From Subtercola lobariae (lineage in GTDB: Bacteria > Actinomycetota > Actinomycetes > Actinomycetales > Microbacteriaceae): 64,000 nt of DNA. The notes beneath the pieces were generated by a model. That model did not search any database. It was not told the DNA's origin and saw only the letters and a program-made list of their open reading frames with translations. This document shows positions 8,219 through 16,636 of this stretch, piece after piece. The stretch is from NCBI RefSeq assembly GCF_014640255.1, contig NZ_BMGP01000006.1, positions 186,001 to 250,000 on the forward strand, in the 5' to 3' direction. A program made the translations under genes and the position numbers. Every line of letters begins with the position of its first letter. The first letter of the stretch is position 1.

Positions 8219-9289
8219 TCAGCCCGCGGGCGGCCCCGATGTGCTGCCGACGTGCAGCACCGAGCTCAGCGACACATCGCCCGGTGTCTCGCCCGCGAGC
8301 AGCGCCGTTACCGCGCTGCCTGCGGCTCGACCTTTCTCGGTGGCCGGCTGCCGAACCGTGGTCAGGTCATGATCGGTGAACCCCTCGATGCGGGCGCCGT
8401 CGAATCCCACCACGGTCACGTCACGCGGCACCACGAGCGCCAACGCTTCGGCAGCTCTGATCACGCCGACCGCAAGCAGGTCGCTCTGAGCCAGAATCGC
8501 GGTCGGCCGCTCTTCTGCGGGTCGAGAGAGCAGCTCCATACCGGCAGCGAAACCCTCGTCGCTCGATGACCCGGCGGCCACGATGCCGCCGAGGTTCGCG
8601 AAAACCTGGCGTGCCCCCAATAGGCGGTCGAGAGAGACGGCGGTGGTCGCGGTCTTCACCAGTTCGTCGGTGAGCTGAGCACGCTCGCGCACCGACGTCA
8701 GCGGCAGCGTGACCGTGGCCAATCGCCGATGGCCGAGCGTGTGCACCAGCGCAGCAAGTTCGGCAGACGCGTGCCGATTGTCGATGTTGACCGCCAGAAC
8801 TCCGTCGAAAGCCTGCCCCTCGATCGCGACCATCGGAACGTTTCGCTGACGCATGATCTCGATCGACCGGGCGAGATGCGGGCTGCAGCCCATGAAGATG
8901 GCCGCGTCGAACACGGCGCTCTGGATGGTCGACTCCCCGTCGCCCGTCGCAGTGAGCAACAGCAAACCGCTGCCCTCACCCAGCTCTTGCGAGATGCCGT
9001 CGAGCGCGGCGAGTGTCATAGGGTCGCGAAATGAGTTGAGCACCCGATCTTCGATGATCACCCCGACGATGCCCGATCGACCCTGCCGCAGCGACCTCGC
9101 TCGCGGGTCTGGCCCTGAGTAGTTGAGTTCACGGGCGGCCGTCAGTACCCGCTCGCGGGTGGCCGACGAGATCGAACCGCCACTGAAGGCGAGGGAGGCG
9201 GTGGAGCCCGAGACTCCGGCCAGCTTCGCCACGTCGGCCAACGTCGCGCGCGAAGCGAGGCCAGCATGAGGTTGATTGTGTACGCCCAC
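8219..9289 (-). CDS. LacI family transcriptional regulator
   Basis: The 356-residue repressor has an N-terminal LacI helix-turn-helix (TLADVAKLAGVSGSTASLAFSG, residues about 17-60) followed by a hinge and a periplasmic-binding-protein-like effector domain ending with DLTTVRQPATEKGRAAG, typical of sugar-responsive regulators. The GTG start at 9289 is preceded at 6 nt by TACGCT, implying a leaderless mRNA. A 14-bp palindrome with a central CG lies between this gene and the divergent MFS transporter, so the pair is probably one regulated transport system. The inducer is not known. Confidence 0.92.
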   Translation of the reverse strand: MGVHNQPHAGLASRATLADVAKLAGVSGSTASLAFSGGSISSATRERVLTAARELNYSGPDPRARSLRQGRSGIVGVIIEDRVLNSFRDPMTLAALDGISQELGEGSGLLLLTATGDGESTIQSAVFDAAIFMGCSPHLARSIEIMRQRNVPMVAIEGQAFDGVLAVNIDNRHASAELAALVHTLGHRRLATVTLPLTSVRERAQLTDELVKTATTAVSLDRLLGARQVFANLGGIVAAGSSSDEGFAAGMELLSRPAEERPTAILAQSDLLAVGVIRAAEALALVVPRDVTVVGFDGARIEGFTDHDLTTVRQPATEKGRAAGSAVTALLAGETPGDVSLSSVLHVGSTSGPPAG

Positions 9290-9295
9290 ATCGAT

Positions 9296-9301
9296 AGCGT
9301 A
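9296..9301 (-). promoter_or_regulatory. -10 hexamer TACGCT of the lacI-type gene
   Basis: TACGCT on the minus strand ends 6 nt before the GTG start at 9289. The palindromic operator begins 11 bp further upstream and covers the -35 area, so autoregulation is expected. Confidence 0.45.
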
Positions 9302-9312
9302 GTCGAAGCCAT

Positions 9313-9326
9313 TCGAATCGATTCGA
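9313..9326. promoter_or_regulatory. Likely LacI-family operator, TCGAATCGATTCGA
   Basis: A perfect 14-bp palindrome with a central CG, the hallmark of LacI/GalR operators, sits in the 73-bp gap between the divergent regulator and MFS genes. It would block both promoters when bound. Confidence 0.65.
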
Positions 9327-9362
9327 TTTTCGGCTTAGAACCCGCTATCTCTCAGGATCATC

Positions 9363-10589
9363 ATGTCTCAGCCTGTCGCCGCACCGCCCACGGCCGCGCG
9401 CCTCACCGCCTGGCGCAACGCCGTTTTCGCCATCTTCGCGCTCAGCGGGCTCACAATCGCCAGCTGGGTTGCGCGGTTGCCGGCCGTTCGCGACGAACTG
9501 CATCTCGACACGGAGGCGGTCGGGCTCATCATCCTGGGCCTCTCGGCAGGTTCTATTCTCGGGCTCGTCGTTGCGCCGCACCTTCTAGCGAAGCTGGGCC
9601 CACGTCGAGGAATCGTCTTCTCGCTCACGCTGAACGCGATCGGGCTCGCCGGGGTAGGCATCTCGGCCGCCGTGCTGCCAGAACCCGCCCTCACCACCGT
9701 TTTTCTGGCCGTACTCGGCTTCGGCAACGGCTCACTCGACGTGCAGATGAACGTCGAAGGCGCCGCGAGCGAACGGGCGATCGGGCGCACCCTCATGCCG
9801 TTGATGCACGCGTTCTTCAGTTTCGGCACCGTGATCGGGGCGGGTCTTGGCGCCGCCGCCTCTGCGCTCAGCGTTCCGGTGAGCGTGCATTTGAGCGTGA
9901 TGGCGGTATTCATCGTCATCGCCGGCATCGTGGCGGTCAGATTTATTCCGCAGACCGTCGACGTCGAAGACCCGTCGACCAGCGCGAAGACCCCGTTTCG
10001 CCTGCGCGTGAAAGAATCGCTTGCCGTCTGGGCCGACTCCCGGCTGTTGCTCATCGGGCTGATCATTCTGGGTATGGCCTTCGCCGAAGGGTCGGCCAAT
10101 GACTGGATCGCCCTCGCCACCGTCGATGGCCACCATCAAGACAACACCACCGGCGCCCTCATGTTCGGCGTATTCGTCGTGGCGATGACGGTGGGCCGTG
10201 TCATCGGTGGGCCCATTCTCGACAGGTTCGGGCGCGTGCCGATTCTTCGGCTGTCGGCCCTGATCGGGGCGATCGGTCTGCTCACGTTCATCCTGGCGCC
10301 CGCCCTCTGGTCGGCCATGCTCGGCGCCGTTCTGTGGGGCATCGGGTCGTCGCTCGGCTTTCCGGTGGGCATCTCGGCCGCCTCAGACGACCCGAAGACG
10401 GCCGCCGCACGAGTCAGCGCTGTCGCCATCATCGGCTACGTGGCGTTTCTCGCCGGGCCCCCGTTGCTCGGCTTTCTCGGCCAGCACTTCGGCATTCTGA
10501 ACGCCCTGTTCGTGGTTCTGGTGCTGCTGGTTCTCGCCGCAATCGTGGCCCCGGCTGCCAGAGAGCGCACCGGTCGATTCGCGCGGTAG
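9363..10589 (+). CDS. MFS transporter
   Basis: The 408-residue protein has about 12 membrane segments and the MFS layout: ASWVARLPAVRDEL after helix 1, a cytoplasmic loop around residue 195-215 (VEDPSTSAKTPFRLRVKE) and a second half starting SRLLLIGLIILGMAF. It resembles the YbjJ/fucose-permease-like group. AGGA precedes the ATG at about 6 nt. The divergent LacI regulator and shared operator suggest it moves a sugar or sugar derivative, in or out. Immediately after its stop is a GC hairpin (10593-10611). Confidence 0.88.
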   Translation: MSQPVAAPPTAARLTAWRNAVFAIFALSGLTIASWVARLPAVRDELHLDTEAVGLIILGLSAGSILGLVVAPHLLAKLGPRRGIVFSLTLNAIGLAGVGISAAVLPEPALTTVFLAVLGFGNGSLDVQMNVEGAASERAIGRTLMPLMHAFFSFGTVIGAGLGAAASALSVPVSVHLSVMAVFIVIAGIVAVRFIPQTVDVEDPSTSAKTPFRLRVKESLAVWADSRLLLIGLIILGMAFAEGSANDWIALATVDGHHQDNTTGALMFGVFVVAMTVGRVIGGPILDRFGRVPILRLSALIGAIGLLTFILAPALWSAMLGAVLWGIGSSLGFPVGISAASDDPKTAAARVSAVAIIGYVAFLAGPPLLGFLGQHFGILNALFVVLVLLVLAAIVAPAARERTGRFAR

Positions 10590-10592
10590 TGT

Positions 10593-10611
10593 GCGGCCCG
10601 GCTCGGGCCGC
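10593..10611 (+). terminator. GC-rich hairpin after the MFS gene
   Basis: GCGGCCCG and CGGGCCGC form an 8-bp perfect stem with a GCT loop 4 nt after the MFS stop codon. There is no U-tract, so termination is uncertain; it also sits just before the nucS promoter. Confidence 0.4.
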
Positions 10612-10612
10612 G

Positions 10613-10618
10613 TAGGCT
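10613..10618 (+). promoter_or_regulatory. -10 hexamer TAGGCT of nucS
   Basis: TAGGCT ends 6 nt before the GTG start of nucS, suggesting a leaderless message. Confidence 0.45.
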
Positions 10619-10624
10619 CTACGG

Positions 10625-11320
10625 GTGCGACTTGTCATAGCGAAATGTGCCGTTGATTACGCCGGCAGGCTCAGCGCCCACCTCCCCCTCGCCACCCGCC
10701 TGCTGATGCTGAAGAACGACGGCAGCATTCTGGTGCACTCCGACGGCGGCTCGTACAAACCGCTCAATTGGATGAGCCCGCCCTGCACCTTGCAAATCAT
10801 CGAACCAGACGACGAGCAGCGGAATGCTGGCATCACCCAACTCTGGAAGGTCACGCACGCGAAAACGGCTGATCTTCTCGTGGTCTCCATTCACGAGGTA
10901 TTCACCGACTCGTCGCACGATCTCGGCGTCGACCCCGGTCTGGTCAAAGACGGGGTAGAGGCACACCTGCAGAAACTCCTCGCCGAGCAGATCGACTTGC
11001 TCGGCGAAGGCCACACCCTCGTGCGCCGCGAATACATGACCGCCATCGGCCCCGTCGACATTCTCGCCCGCGATGCGAACGGCGCGGCGGTCGCGGTCGA
11101 ACTCAAGCGCCGCGGCGACATCGACGGCGTCGAACAGCTCACCCGGTACCTCGAGCTGATGAACCGCGACCCGCACGTCGCCCCCGTGACCGGCATTTTC
11201 GCCGCCCAAGAGATCAAGCCGCAGGCCCGCACCCTCGCCCACGACCGCGGAATACGCACCCTCCTCCTCGACTACGACGCCATGCGCGGCCTAGACGATA
11301 GCGACTCCAGGCTGTTCTGA
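10625..11320 (+). CDS. nucS: Endonuclease NucS (non-canonical mismatch repair)
   Basis: The 231-residue protein matches NucS/EndoMS over its full length: N-terminal DNA-binding domain ([22 protein letters not shown]) and C-terminal RecB-like nuclease with Asp145, Glu159 and Lys161 in the pattern VDIL...VELKR; the 14-residue D-to-E spacing is that of the archaeal enzyme. NucS cuts both strands at G-T, G-G and T-T mismatches and replaces MutS/MutL in Actinobacteria. The C-terminal end SRLF fits the short clamp-binding tail by which NucS is known to contact DnaN, whose gene is also in this window. Start is GTG. Confidence 0.95.
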   Translation: MRLVIAKCAVDYAGRLSAHLPLATRLLMLKNDGSILVHSDGGSYKPLNWMSPPCTLQIIEPDDEQRNAGITQLWKVTHAKTADLLVVSIHEVFTDSSHDLGVDPGLVKDGVEAHLQKLLAEQIDLLGEGHTLVRREYMTAIGPVDILARDANGAAVAVELKRRGDIDGVEQLTRYLELMNRDPHVAPVTGIFAAQEIKPQARTLAHDRGIRTLLLDYDAMRGLDDSDSRLF

Positions 11321-11347
11321 ATTTTTTGGTGCGCCGCCGCCTCTGGG

Positions 11348-11772
11348 TCAACGCCGGCCCGAGGCTCCGATCGGCAGCGCCGCAAGCCGCACTGATGAAC
11401 CCGCCGCAGCGGGCTCGAGCACCAGGTACGCCGGCAGATTGTTGATGCCATTCGCCGTCACCACCGCCGGAATCCACACCGGCACCCCCGAAACCAGAAG
11501 CGGCAGCAGCACGGCAACCACCACGCCAGCTACCACGAGCAGCGCTCGATCACGAACGACTGTGGCAGCCGGCACCGTGTACGTTCCCCGCTGCCGACAG
11601 CGAGCGCGACTGACGAGGCAGGCGGCAGGATGCCCGTGACGACCACCACGGCAGCAACAACCACCAGCAGACCGACGAACACCCGGCCCGGCGTCACCCG
11701 CTTCCGCTGGGGCTCGGCAGGCTCAGCATCCCTCGTTGCCGACCCATCGTCACCGTCCCGACCCGCTCGCAT
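11348..11772 (-). pseudogene. Small two-helix membrane protein gene, apparently frameshifted
   Basis: Two overlapping minus-strand frames each encode half of what looks like one protein. The first (ATG 11772) gives a polar N-terminus and the membrane helix VFVGLLVVVAAVVVVTGIL, then runs into unrelated residues. The second frame continues with VPAATVVRDR, a second membrane helix (ALLVVAGVVVAVLLPLLV) and a plausible C-terminus ending at 11348. One added G in the run of four (CCCC on the plus strand at 11586-11589) joins them as GSGGTYTVPAATVV, giving 141 residues. A TAGTGT hexamer lies 8 nt before the ATG. This may be a true frameshift or a sequencing error. The function is unknown. Confidence 0.55.
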
Positions 11773-11832
11773 AACTGAGCACACTACATGCGCTACACGC
11801 GCCCGCGGACCGCGCTCGTTGCACGCGCACTC

Positions 11833-11838
11833 TAGAAT
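11833..11838 (+). promoter_or_regulatory. -10 hexamer TAGAAT of the HAD gene
   Basis: TAGAAT lies 8 nt before the ATG at 11847, with no ribosome site between them; a leaderless or near-leaderless mRNA is likely. Confidence 0.45.
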
Positions 11839-11846
11839 TACGGCAA

Positions 11847-12584
11847 ATGACTAGCGCACCCGAAACCCACGTTTCGCCCGAGAACGACGGGGCAACGCCA
11901 ACGCCTGCCGAGGAGGCCCTCGCCACCCCGCACAAGCCGTGGTCGTGCATCCTCTTCGACCTCGACGGAACCATCACCGACTCGGCCCCCGGCATCATCG
12001 GCCGGCTCTCACGCACTCTCGTCACCATGGGCTACCCCGTGCCGGCCCCTGCCGAGCTCGTGCAATTCGTCGGGCCGCCGATTCTTCAAGGCTTCGAACT
12101 CGTCGCCGGAATGAACGAAGAAGAGGCGCAGAAGGCGCTGCTCGTCTACCGCGGGCTTGCCGCGAGCGAAGGGCCCCAAGACGACGCCGTCACGTTTCCG
12201 GGCATGGTGGGGCTCGTCAAGTTTCTGCACAAGGCCGGCATTCCGCTCGCCATCACCACATCGAAGTCCGAGGTGCAGGCACATCGCATTCTCGAACACT
12301 TGAGCATCGAGCACGCCTTCGTCGTGATCACCGGCGCCAGCGAAGACGAAACCCGAAGCGCCAAAGCCGACGTCATCGACGAGGCGCTCGGCCGCCTGCG
12401 TGAAAAGAACGTCGACCTCTCGAACCTCGTGCTGGTGGGCGACCGCGTGCACGACATGGAGGGGGCCGCCGAGCACGGCATCCCGCCCATCATGGTCGAG
12501 TGGGGCTACGGATCACCCGCCGAGGCCGTGGGCGCCATCGCCGTGGTGCATTCGGTCGACCAGCTGCGCGCACTGCTCATCTAG
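11847..12584 (+). CDS. HAD family hydrolase, phosphoglycolate phosphatase-like
   Basis: The 245-residue protein has the HAD motifs in order: motif I FDLDGTITDS (near residue 35), motif II Thr/Ser in AITTSKSEVQ, and motif IV GDRVHDMEGA with the metal-binding Asp. The cap region (FVGPPILQGFELVAGM) is that of the Gph/PGP subfamily, which removes phosphate from 2-phosphoglycolate or related small phosphates. The N-terminal 30 residues are a polar extension. It is a single gene convergent with the XRE regulator; the substrate is a family-level guess. Confidence 0.88.
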   Translation: MTSAPETHVSPENDGATPTPAEEALATPHKPWSCILFDLDGTITDSAPGIIGRLSRTLVTMGYPVPAPAELVQFVGPPILQGFELVAGMNEEEAQKALLVYRGLAASEGPQDDAVTFPGMVGLVKFLHKAGIPLAITTSKSEVQAHRILEHLSIEHAFVVITGASEDETRSAKADVIDEALGRLREKNVDLSNLVLVGDRVHDMEGAAEHGIPPIMVEWGYGSPAEAVGAIAVVHSVDQLRALLI

Positions 12585-12642
12585 ATTCCCGCGTGGCCTT
12601 CACCATGGCCGTGGCCGCTCAGTGCGGCGAGGCAGACCGTTG

Positions 12643-12948
12643 CTACGAGCTGGCGCGCAACTTTCGCTCACGAATGAGTTCGGCCGCCGTGATCTGATGC
12701 GTTCGGCCCGGAATCATTGCCGCCGTCAAACCACCGACCCACGCCCCAGGGTCAGCATTGAGCGCCCCCGCCAACGCCACGATGGTCGAGAGGCTCGGGT
12801 TGGTCTGCCCACGCTCGATCTTGCCCACGTTCGTCACGTGCATCTCCGACATCTCGGCCACATCTTCTTGGCTCAGCCCGAGCTTCTGCCGCGTTTCGCG
12901 AATGCGTTCGCCGAGAATGCGCGACGCCTCGGAATGCGGTTCAGACAT
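12643..12948 (-). CDS. XRE-family helix-turn-helix regulator
   Basis: The small protein of 101 residues consists of a Cro/C1 helix-turn-helix (residues about 12-68: LGERIRETRQKLGLSQEDVAEMS, VGKIERGQTNPSLSTIVALAGAL) and a short basic C-terminal tail. It has no sensor domain and is not next to an obvious toxin gene, so it is probably a free-standing DNA-binding regulator with unknown targets. It is convergent with the HAD hydrolase and divergent from a small membrane protein, which may be its target. Confidence 0.82.
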   Translation of the reverse strand: MSEPHSEASRILGERIRETRQKLGLSQEDVAEMSEMHVTNVGKIERGQTNPSLSTIVALAGALNADPGAWVGGLTAAMIPGRTHQITAAELIRERKLRASS

Positions 12949-13051
12949 GCCTCATGACTACGGGCCGCAACATCCATTCGCCAGAGAATGCACGCCTGTT
13001 GCTTTCGCGCCTCGTGACTCACTGGCGTTCAGGCAAGTGGATGCTCGCCGG

Positions 13052-13057
13052 TAAGCT
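13052..13057 (+). promoter_or_regulatory. -10 hexamer TAAGCT of the small membrane protein gene
   Basis: TAAGCT lies 7 nt before the ATG at 13065, again consistent with leaderless transcription. Confidence 0.4.
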
Positions 13058-13064
13058 CAGCGTC

Positions 13065-13289
13065 ATGACCGAACCTGACCCCATCTTCACGCCGCGCCGC
13101 CCCGCTTACGCGACCCTGCTCTCGTACGGATTCCTCATTCTGGCGCTGGGCCTCTTGGTACTCACCCTCGGCTTCGTCTTCGCCGCCGGAACCCTCTTCG
13201 TGGTCGTGCTGGGAGCGGCCATCGCGGCCTTCGGCGGCATGTTCGCGGCCTTCGGCGCCTTTCTCTACTACTTCGTTCTGCGCGAGTGA
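13065..13289 (+). CDS. Small two-helix membrane protein, unknown function
   Basis: The gene encodes 74 residues: a polar start MTEPDPIFTPRRPAYA, a first hydrophobic helix (LLSYGFLILALGLLVLTLGFVFA), and a second helix rich in Gly/Ala (VVVLGAAIAAFGGMFAAFGAFLYYF) ending LRE. I do not recognise the family. The frame is open further upstream, but the ATG at 13065 has a -10 hexamer 7 nt before it. It is followed by the tRNA-Leu terminator region on the opposite strand. Confidence 0.65.
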   Translation: MTEPDPIFTPRRPAYATLLSYGFLILALGLLVLTLGFVFAAGTLFVVVLGAAIAAFGGMFAAFGAFLYYFVLRE

Positions 13290-13299
13290 CTCGCTAGGC

Positions 13300-13346
13300 A
13301 AAAGAAAAAGCCCCCAGCGTCTGCTCTCGCAGAAACACTGGGGGCT
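13300..13346 (-). terminator. Rho-independent terminator of tRNA-Leu
   Basis: AGCCCCCAG (13309-13317) pairs perfectly with CTGGGGGCT (13338-13346), with an inner TCTGC/GCAGA pairing. On the minus strand it is followed by a U-rich run (A-rich at 13300-13308 on plus), and it begins 2 nt after the tRNA. Confidence 0.85.
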
Positions 13347-13348
13347 GC

Positions 13349-13435
13349 TGGTGCGCGAAGGGGGACTTGAACCCCCACGTCCTTACGAACACACGGACCT
13401 GAACCGTGCGCGTCTACCAATTCCGCCACTCGCGC
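13349..13435 (-). tRNA. tRNA-Leu (anticodon CAG)
   Basis: The 87-nt gene starts GCGCGAGTGGCGGAATTGG, has anticodon CAG in the loop TTCAGGT, a long class II variable arm, and T-arm GGGGGTTCAAGTCCCCC. The acceptor stem GCGCGAG pairs with TTCGCGC (one G-U). The 3' CCA is encoded. Confidence 0.95.
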
Positions 13436-13689
13436 CAACTCAGCGAGATTAGCACCGAATTCATGAATACCGAAAACGTGGATGCCCGTGCGGCACGCAC
13501 CTCTTCTTCACAACTCACCCGCAGTGAACTCTGTGCACATGCCCGCGGCACGCTTAGTCACCCCCAAGAGCGGGGTGCTAGAGTCGCGCCGCAGTCAATT
13601 TACACCTGCGGCCAGTAACATCTGTCTTAGCATTCATGCCGGCACCTTGTGCGAGACGATGAGTCTGGCGCACCAAATATGGGAGACGT
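13436..13689. other. Intergenic region with tRNA-Leu and fhaA promoters
   Basis: No gene is visible in these 254 bp. On the minus strand TAATCT about 10 nt before the tRNA is a possible -10. On the plus strand TTAGTC (13554-13559) and TAGAGT (13579-13584), 19 bp apart, form a weak promoter candidate for the fhaA operon, with the inverted repeat CACCCC/GGGGTG in the spacer. Confidence 0.3.
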
Positions 13690-14502
13690 GTGGGAATACT
13701 GGACAACTTCGAGAAAGGTCTCGAACGCGCCGTCAACGGCGCTTTCGCTAAGACCTTTCGGTCGGGGCTGCAACCGGTTGAGATCAGCTCGGCTCTGAAG
13801 CGTGAACTCGACACCAAGGCCGCGATAGTCTCTCGCGACCGTATTCTCGTGCCCAATAGTTTTGTCGTGAAGCTCTCGGCCGCCGACTACCAGCGCATGA
13901 CGGCTCTCGGCGCGACGCTTATCGACGACCTCACCGGCATCGTTCAGAAGCACGCCGCAGACCAGCGTTTTCAGTTCGCCGGCGGGTTGAGTGTGACCCT
14001 GGCCGAAGATGGGCGACTCAGCACCGGTGTGCTCGAGATCGAGAGTTCGACCATCCAACGTGACGTCACGTGGAGCCCGGTGCTCGATGTTGCGGGCAAA
14101 CGGTACCCCCTCACCACCGGCCGCACGATCATCGGTCGCGGCCGCGAGGCCGACATCACCGTCGAAGACAGCGGAATCTCACGCAAGCATCTCGAATTTC
14201 TGTGGGATGGCAAGCACGCCGAAGCCAAAGATCTCGATTCGACGAATGGTTCGCAGCTGAACGGGCAGCCGCTCACCCGGAGCATCGTCGAGCCCGACTC
14301 GGTCATTCAGATCGGGCGAACGCGCGTGGTGTTTCGCGTGCTCGCTCAGTCGGCCGCACCCGAACAAGCCCCGAGTGTGGCAGAGCCGCAGACCGCACTG
14401 CAGCCCCACCAGCCCGAGCCGCGCCAGCCCGCACCGCAACAGCCACCAGCCCCAGATAAGCCCAAGCCACCGCAACCCGGCGGATTCGAGTGGAATCTAT
14501 GA
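13690..14502 (+). CDS. fhaA: FHA domain protein FhaA (DUF3662 plus FHA)
   Basis: The 270-residue protein begins MGILDNFEKGLERAVNGAF, the DUF3662 signature of FhaA, followed by a linker and a C-terminal forkhead-associated domain (residues about 145-215: GRTIIGRGREADITV, GISRKHLEF, STNGSQLNG). FHA domains bind phosphothreonine; FhaA binds phosphorylated MviN/MurJ and kinase substrates and helps control peptidoglycan synthesis. The tail is Pro/Gln-rich. The GTG start has GGGAG just upstream. It is the first gene of a seven-gene operon and its stop overlaps the fhaB start (ATGA). Confidence 0.95.
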   Translation: MGILDNFEKGLERAVNGAFAKTFRSGLQPVEISSALKRELDTKAAIVSRDRILVPNSFVVKLSAADYQRMTALGATLIDDLTGIVQKHAADQRFQFAGGLSVTLAEDGRLSTGVLEIESSTIQRDVTWSPVLDVAGKRYPLTTGRTIIGRGREADITVEDSGISRKHLEFLWDGKHAEAKDLDSTNGSQLNGQPLTRSIVEPDSVIQIGRTRVVFRVLAQSAAPEQAPSVAEPQTALQPHQPEPRQPAPQQPPAPDKPKPPQPGGFEWNL

Positions 14503-15239
14503 GCGAGCTCACCCTTCTCATCCTCCGCTTCGGCTTTCTCGCCCTGCTCTGGGTTTTCGTCTTCGTCATCGTCTACGCGATGCGCTCAGATCTCTTCGGT
14601 CAGCGCGTACGAAAGCTGCGAGACCCAGCAAACGCCGCCGCTCCGACGCCCGTGAGCGCGGCCGCTCCCGCAGCGTCGGCGAGCGCTGGAGCACCCGCAA
14701 CCGCAGCCGCAGCGGGAGCCAGCGCTGGAGCCCCTGGCGGCGCAGCACGTGCGGGCGCCGCAGCAGCCGGCCAGCCCCAGAGTGCCAGCGCCCCAGGCAG
14801 TTTCACCGGCCTCATCGTCGGCGCAGCCGCCACCGCGAAGCCGCTGAGCGAAACGCACCCGCCAACACCGCCGCCGCAGTCGAAAGTTCCGGTGTTCACG
14901 CCACTCGAGGGTTCGAGTGCCGGCGTGCATCCACGAGCCACCACCAGCAACGCCCACAAGCTCGTCATCACCTCTGGCGTGAAGGGCGGCACCGAGATCG
15001 CGCTCGGCATCGAGCCGCTCACCATCGGCCGTTCCACCGACTCGAGCGTGGTCATTCGCGACGACTACACCTCTACCCACCATGCCCGGCTGCTGAACTG
15101 GAACAACGAATGGGTCATTCAAGACCTCGATTCGACCAACGGCACGTTTCTCGACGGTAAGCGCGTCACCCAACCTACCCCCGTTCCGCTGAACACGCCC
15201 ATCAAAATTGGTGCAACCAGTTTTGAATTGCGGCGCTGA
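14499..15239 (+). CDS. fhaB: FHA domain protein FhaB (FipA-like)
   Basis: The 246-residue protein has an N-terminal membrane helix (LTLLILRFGFLALLWVFVFVIVYAM), a long Ala/Pro-rich linker and a C-terminal FHA domain (EIALGIEPLTIGRSTDSSVV, STHHARLLNW, DLDSTNGTFLDGKRV). In mycobacteria FhaB/FipA is phosphorylated by PknA/B and links the kinases to FtsZ and division. The ATG at 14499 overlaps the fhaA stop; a start three codons earlier is possible but less favoured. The linker of about 100 residues is longer than in many homologues. Confidence 0.92.
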   Translation: MSELTLLILRFGFLALLWVFVFVIVYAMRSDLFGQRVRKLRDPANAAAPTPVSAAAPAASASAGAPATAAAAGASAGAPGGAARAGAAAAGQPQSASAPGSFTGLIVGAAATAKPLSETHPPTPPPQSKVPVFTPLEGSSAGVHPRATTSNAHKLVITSGVKGGTEIALGIEPLTIGRSTDSSVVIRDDYTSTHHARLLNWNNEWVIQDLDSTNGTFLDGKRVTQPTPVPLNTPIKIGATSFELRR

Positions 15240-15265
15240 CCGGCGAAACGTAGGCAGAGAAAACA

Positions 15266-16636
15266 ATGGCGTTAGTCACTGAAAGCGCAGCCGTGTCGCA
15301 TGTCGGCAAGGTGCGCTCGAACAACCAAGACTCCGGTTACGCCGGCCAGTCGTTGTTCGCTGTGGCCGACGGCATGGGTGGCCACGCCGGCGGCGATGTC
15401 GCGAGCGCCCTCGCCCTGAACAAACTGCTCGAAATCGACGGCGAATACAGTTCGGCCGTCGACGCCGAGTTCGCGCTGCAAGAAGCGATTGTCAGCGCGA
15501 ACGCCATTCTGGCCGAGGCTGTTTACGAGCATCCTGAACTCACCGGCATGGGCACGACGCTCAGCGCTCTCGTGCGAGTCGGTCACAGCGTAGCGCTCGC
15601 GCACATCGGCGACTCACGCATCTACCGCTACCGTGACGGCAAGCTCACCCAGATCACCACCGACCATACCTTTGTTCAGCGCCTGGTCGACAACGGCCGC
15701 ATCACCGCAGAAGAAGCGAAGGTGCACCCGCGCCGCTCTGTGCTGATGCGCGTGCTGGGCGACGTCGATTCGACGCCCGACGTCGACCTTCAGGTCATGG
15801 ATACCCGGCCGAACGACCGCTGGCTGCTCTGTTCAGACGGCCTCACCGGCGTGGTCGAGAACGAAGACATCGCCAAGACTCTGGCCGACAACGCCTCGCC
15901 GCAGACCGTCGCCGACGTGCTCGTCAAAGAGGCCCTCGACCACGGCGCGCCCGACAACGTGACCGTGGTCATCGTCGACATCAGCGAATCGTTCACGGGC
16001 AGCACCTACATTGCTCAAACGGTCGGTGCAGCATCACGGCCCATTGCCTTTGACGGGGTGCAAGGCCGCAAGGCCAGCCGTATGCCCGCCCTGCACCTGC
16101 GCCCGCGCAGCACCGGCCTGGCGCAGCCCAGCCACTTCGAGGCACAATCTGACGACTATCTCGACGAACTCATCGACGAAGACCGCCGCCGAAGCCGCCG
16201 CCGCAAGCTCACGTGGCTCATCGGCAGCATCGTCGTGCTCATCATTATCGCCATCACGCTGCTGGTCAGTTACAACTGGACGCAGTCGAGGTACTTCATT
16301 GGCGCTTCGAACGGCAATGTGGCTGTTTATCAGGGCGTTCAGCAATCGCTCGGGCCCATCACGCTCTCTCACGTGTACGAAGACACCGGCATAGCCGTCA
16401 ACACCCTGCCGGCCTACACGCAGACTCAGGTGCAGGCGACCATCAGCGCAGACTCCATCACGGCGGCACAGGCCGTGGTCAAGCGTCTCGAGAACGCGGT
16501 CATCACGGGCGTTCCGCCCACCGGTGACCTGACGACCCCGTCGCCGACGGTGACGCCCGAGCCGACTCCGTCTGTCGCACCTGCTCCCGCACCGGCCGCC
16601 GCGGGGCCACCCCAACGCCGAGGCGGCGCCACATGA
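15266..16636 (+). CDS. pstP: PP2C-type serine/threonine phosphatase PstP
   Basis: The 456-residue protein has an N-terminal PP2C domain (residues about 5-235) with metal-binding motifs RSNNQDSGY, VADGMGGHAGGD, GDSRIYRY, CSDGLTG and HGAPDNVTVV. A basic juxtamembrane stretch RRRSRRRK and one membrane helix (WLIGSIVVLIIIAITLLV) follow, then an extracellular domain and a Pro/Thr-rich tail. PstP removes phosphate from PknA, PknB and their substrates, opposing the kinases encoded downstream. The stop overlaps rodA by 4 bp. Confidence 0.95.
   Translation: MALVTESAAVSHVGKVRSNNQDSGYAGQSLFAVADGMGGHAGGDVASALALNKLLEIDGEYSSAVDAEFALQEAIVSANAILAEAVYEHPELTGMGTTLSALVRVGHSVALAHIGDSRIYRYRDGKLTQITTDHTFVQRLVDNGRITAEEAKVHPRRSVLMRVLGDVDSTPDVDLQVMDTRPNDRWLLCSDGLTGVVENEDIAKTLADNASPQTVADVLVKEALDHGAPDNVTVVIVDISESFTGSTYIAQTVGAASRPIAFDGVQGRKASRMPALHLRPRSTGLAQPSHFEAQSDDYLDELIDEDRRRSRRRKLTWLIGSIVVLIIIAITLLVSYNWTQSRYFIGASNGNVAVYQGVQQSLGPITLSHVYEDTGIAVNTLPAYTQTQVQATISADSITAAQAVVKRLENAVITGVPPTGDLTTPSPTVTPEPTPSVAPAPAPAAAGPPQRRGGAT

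Noticed and set aside
12009-12476. Minus-strand frame over the HAD hydrolase
   Set aside because: The HAD motifs I, II and IV are all on the plus strand; the minus frame has no match to any family I know.
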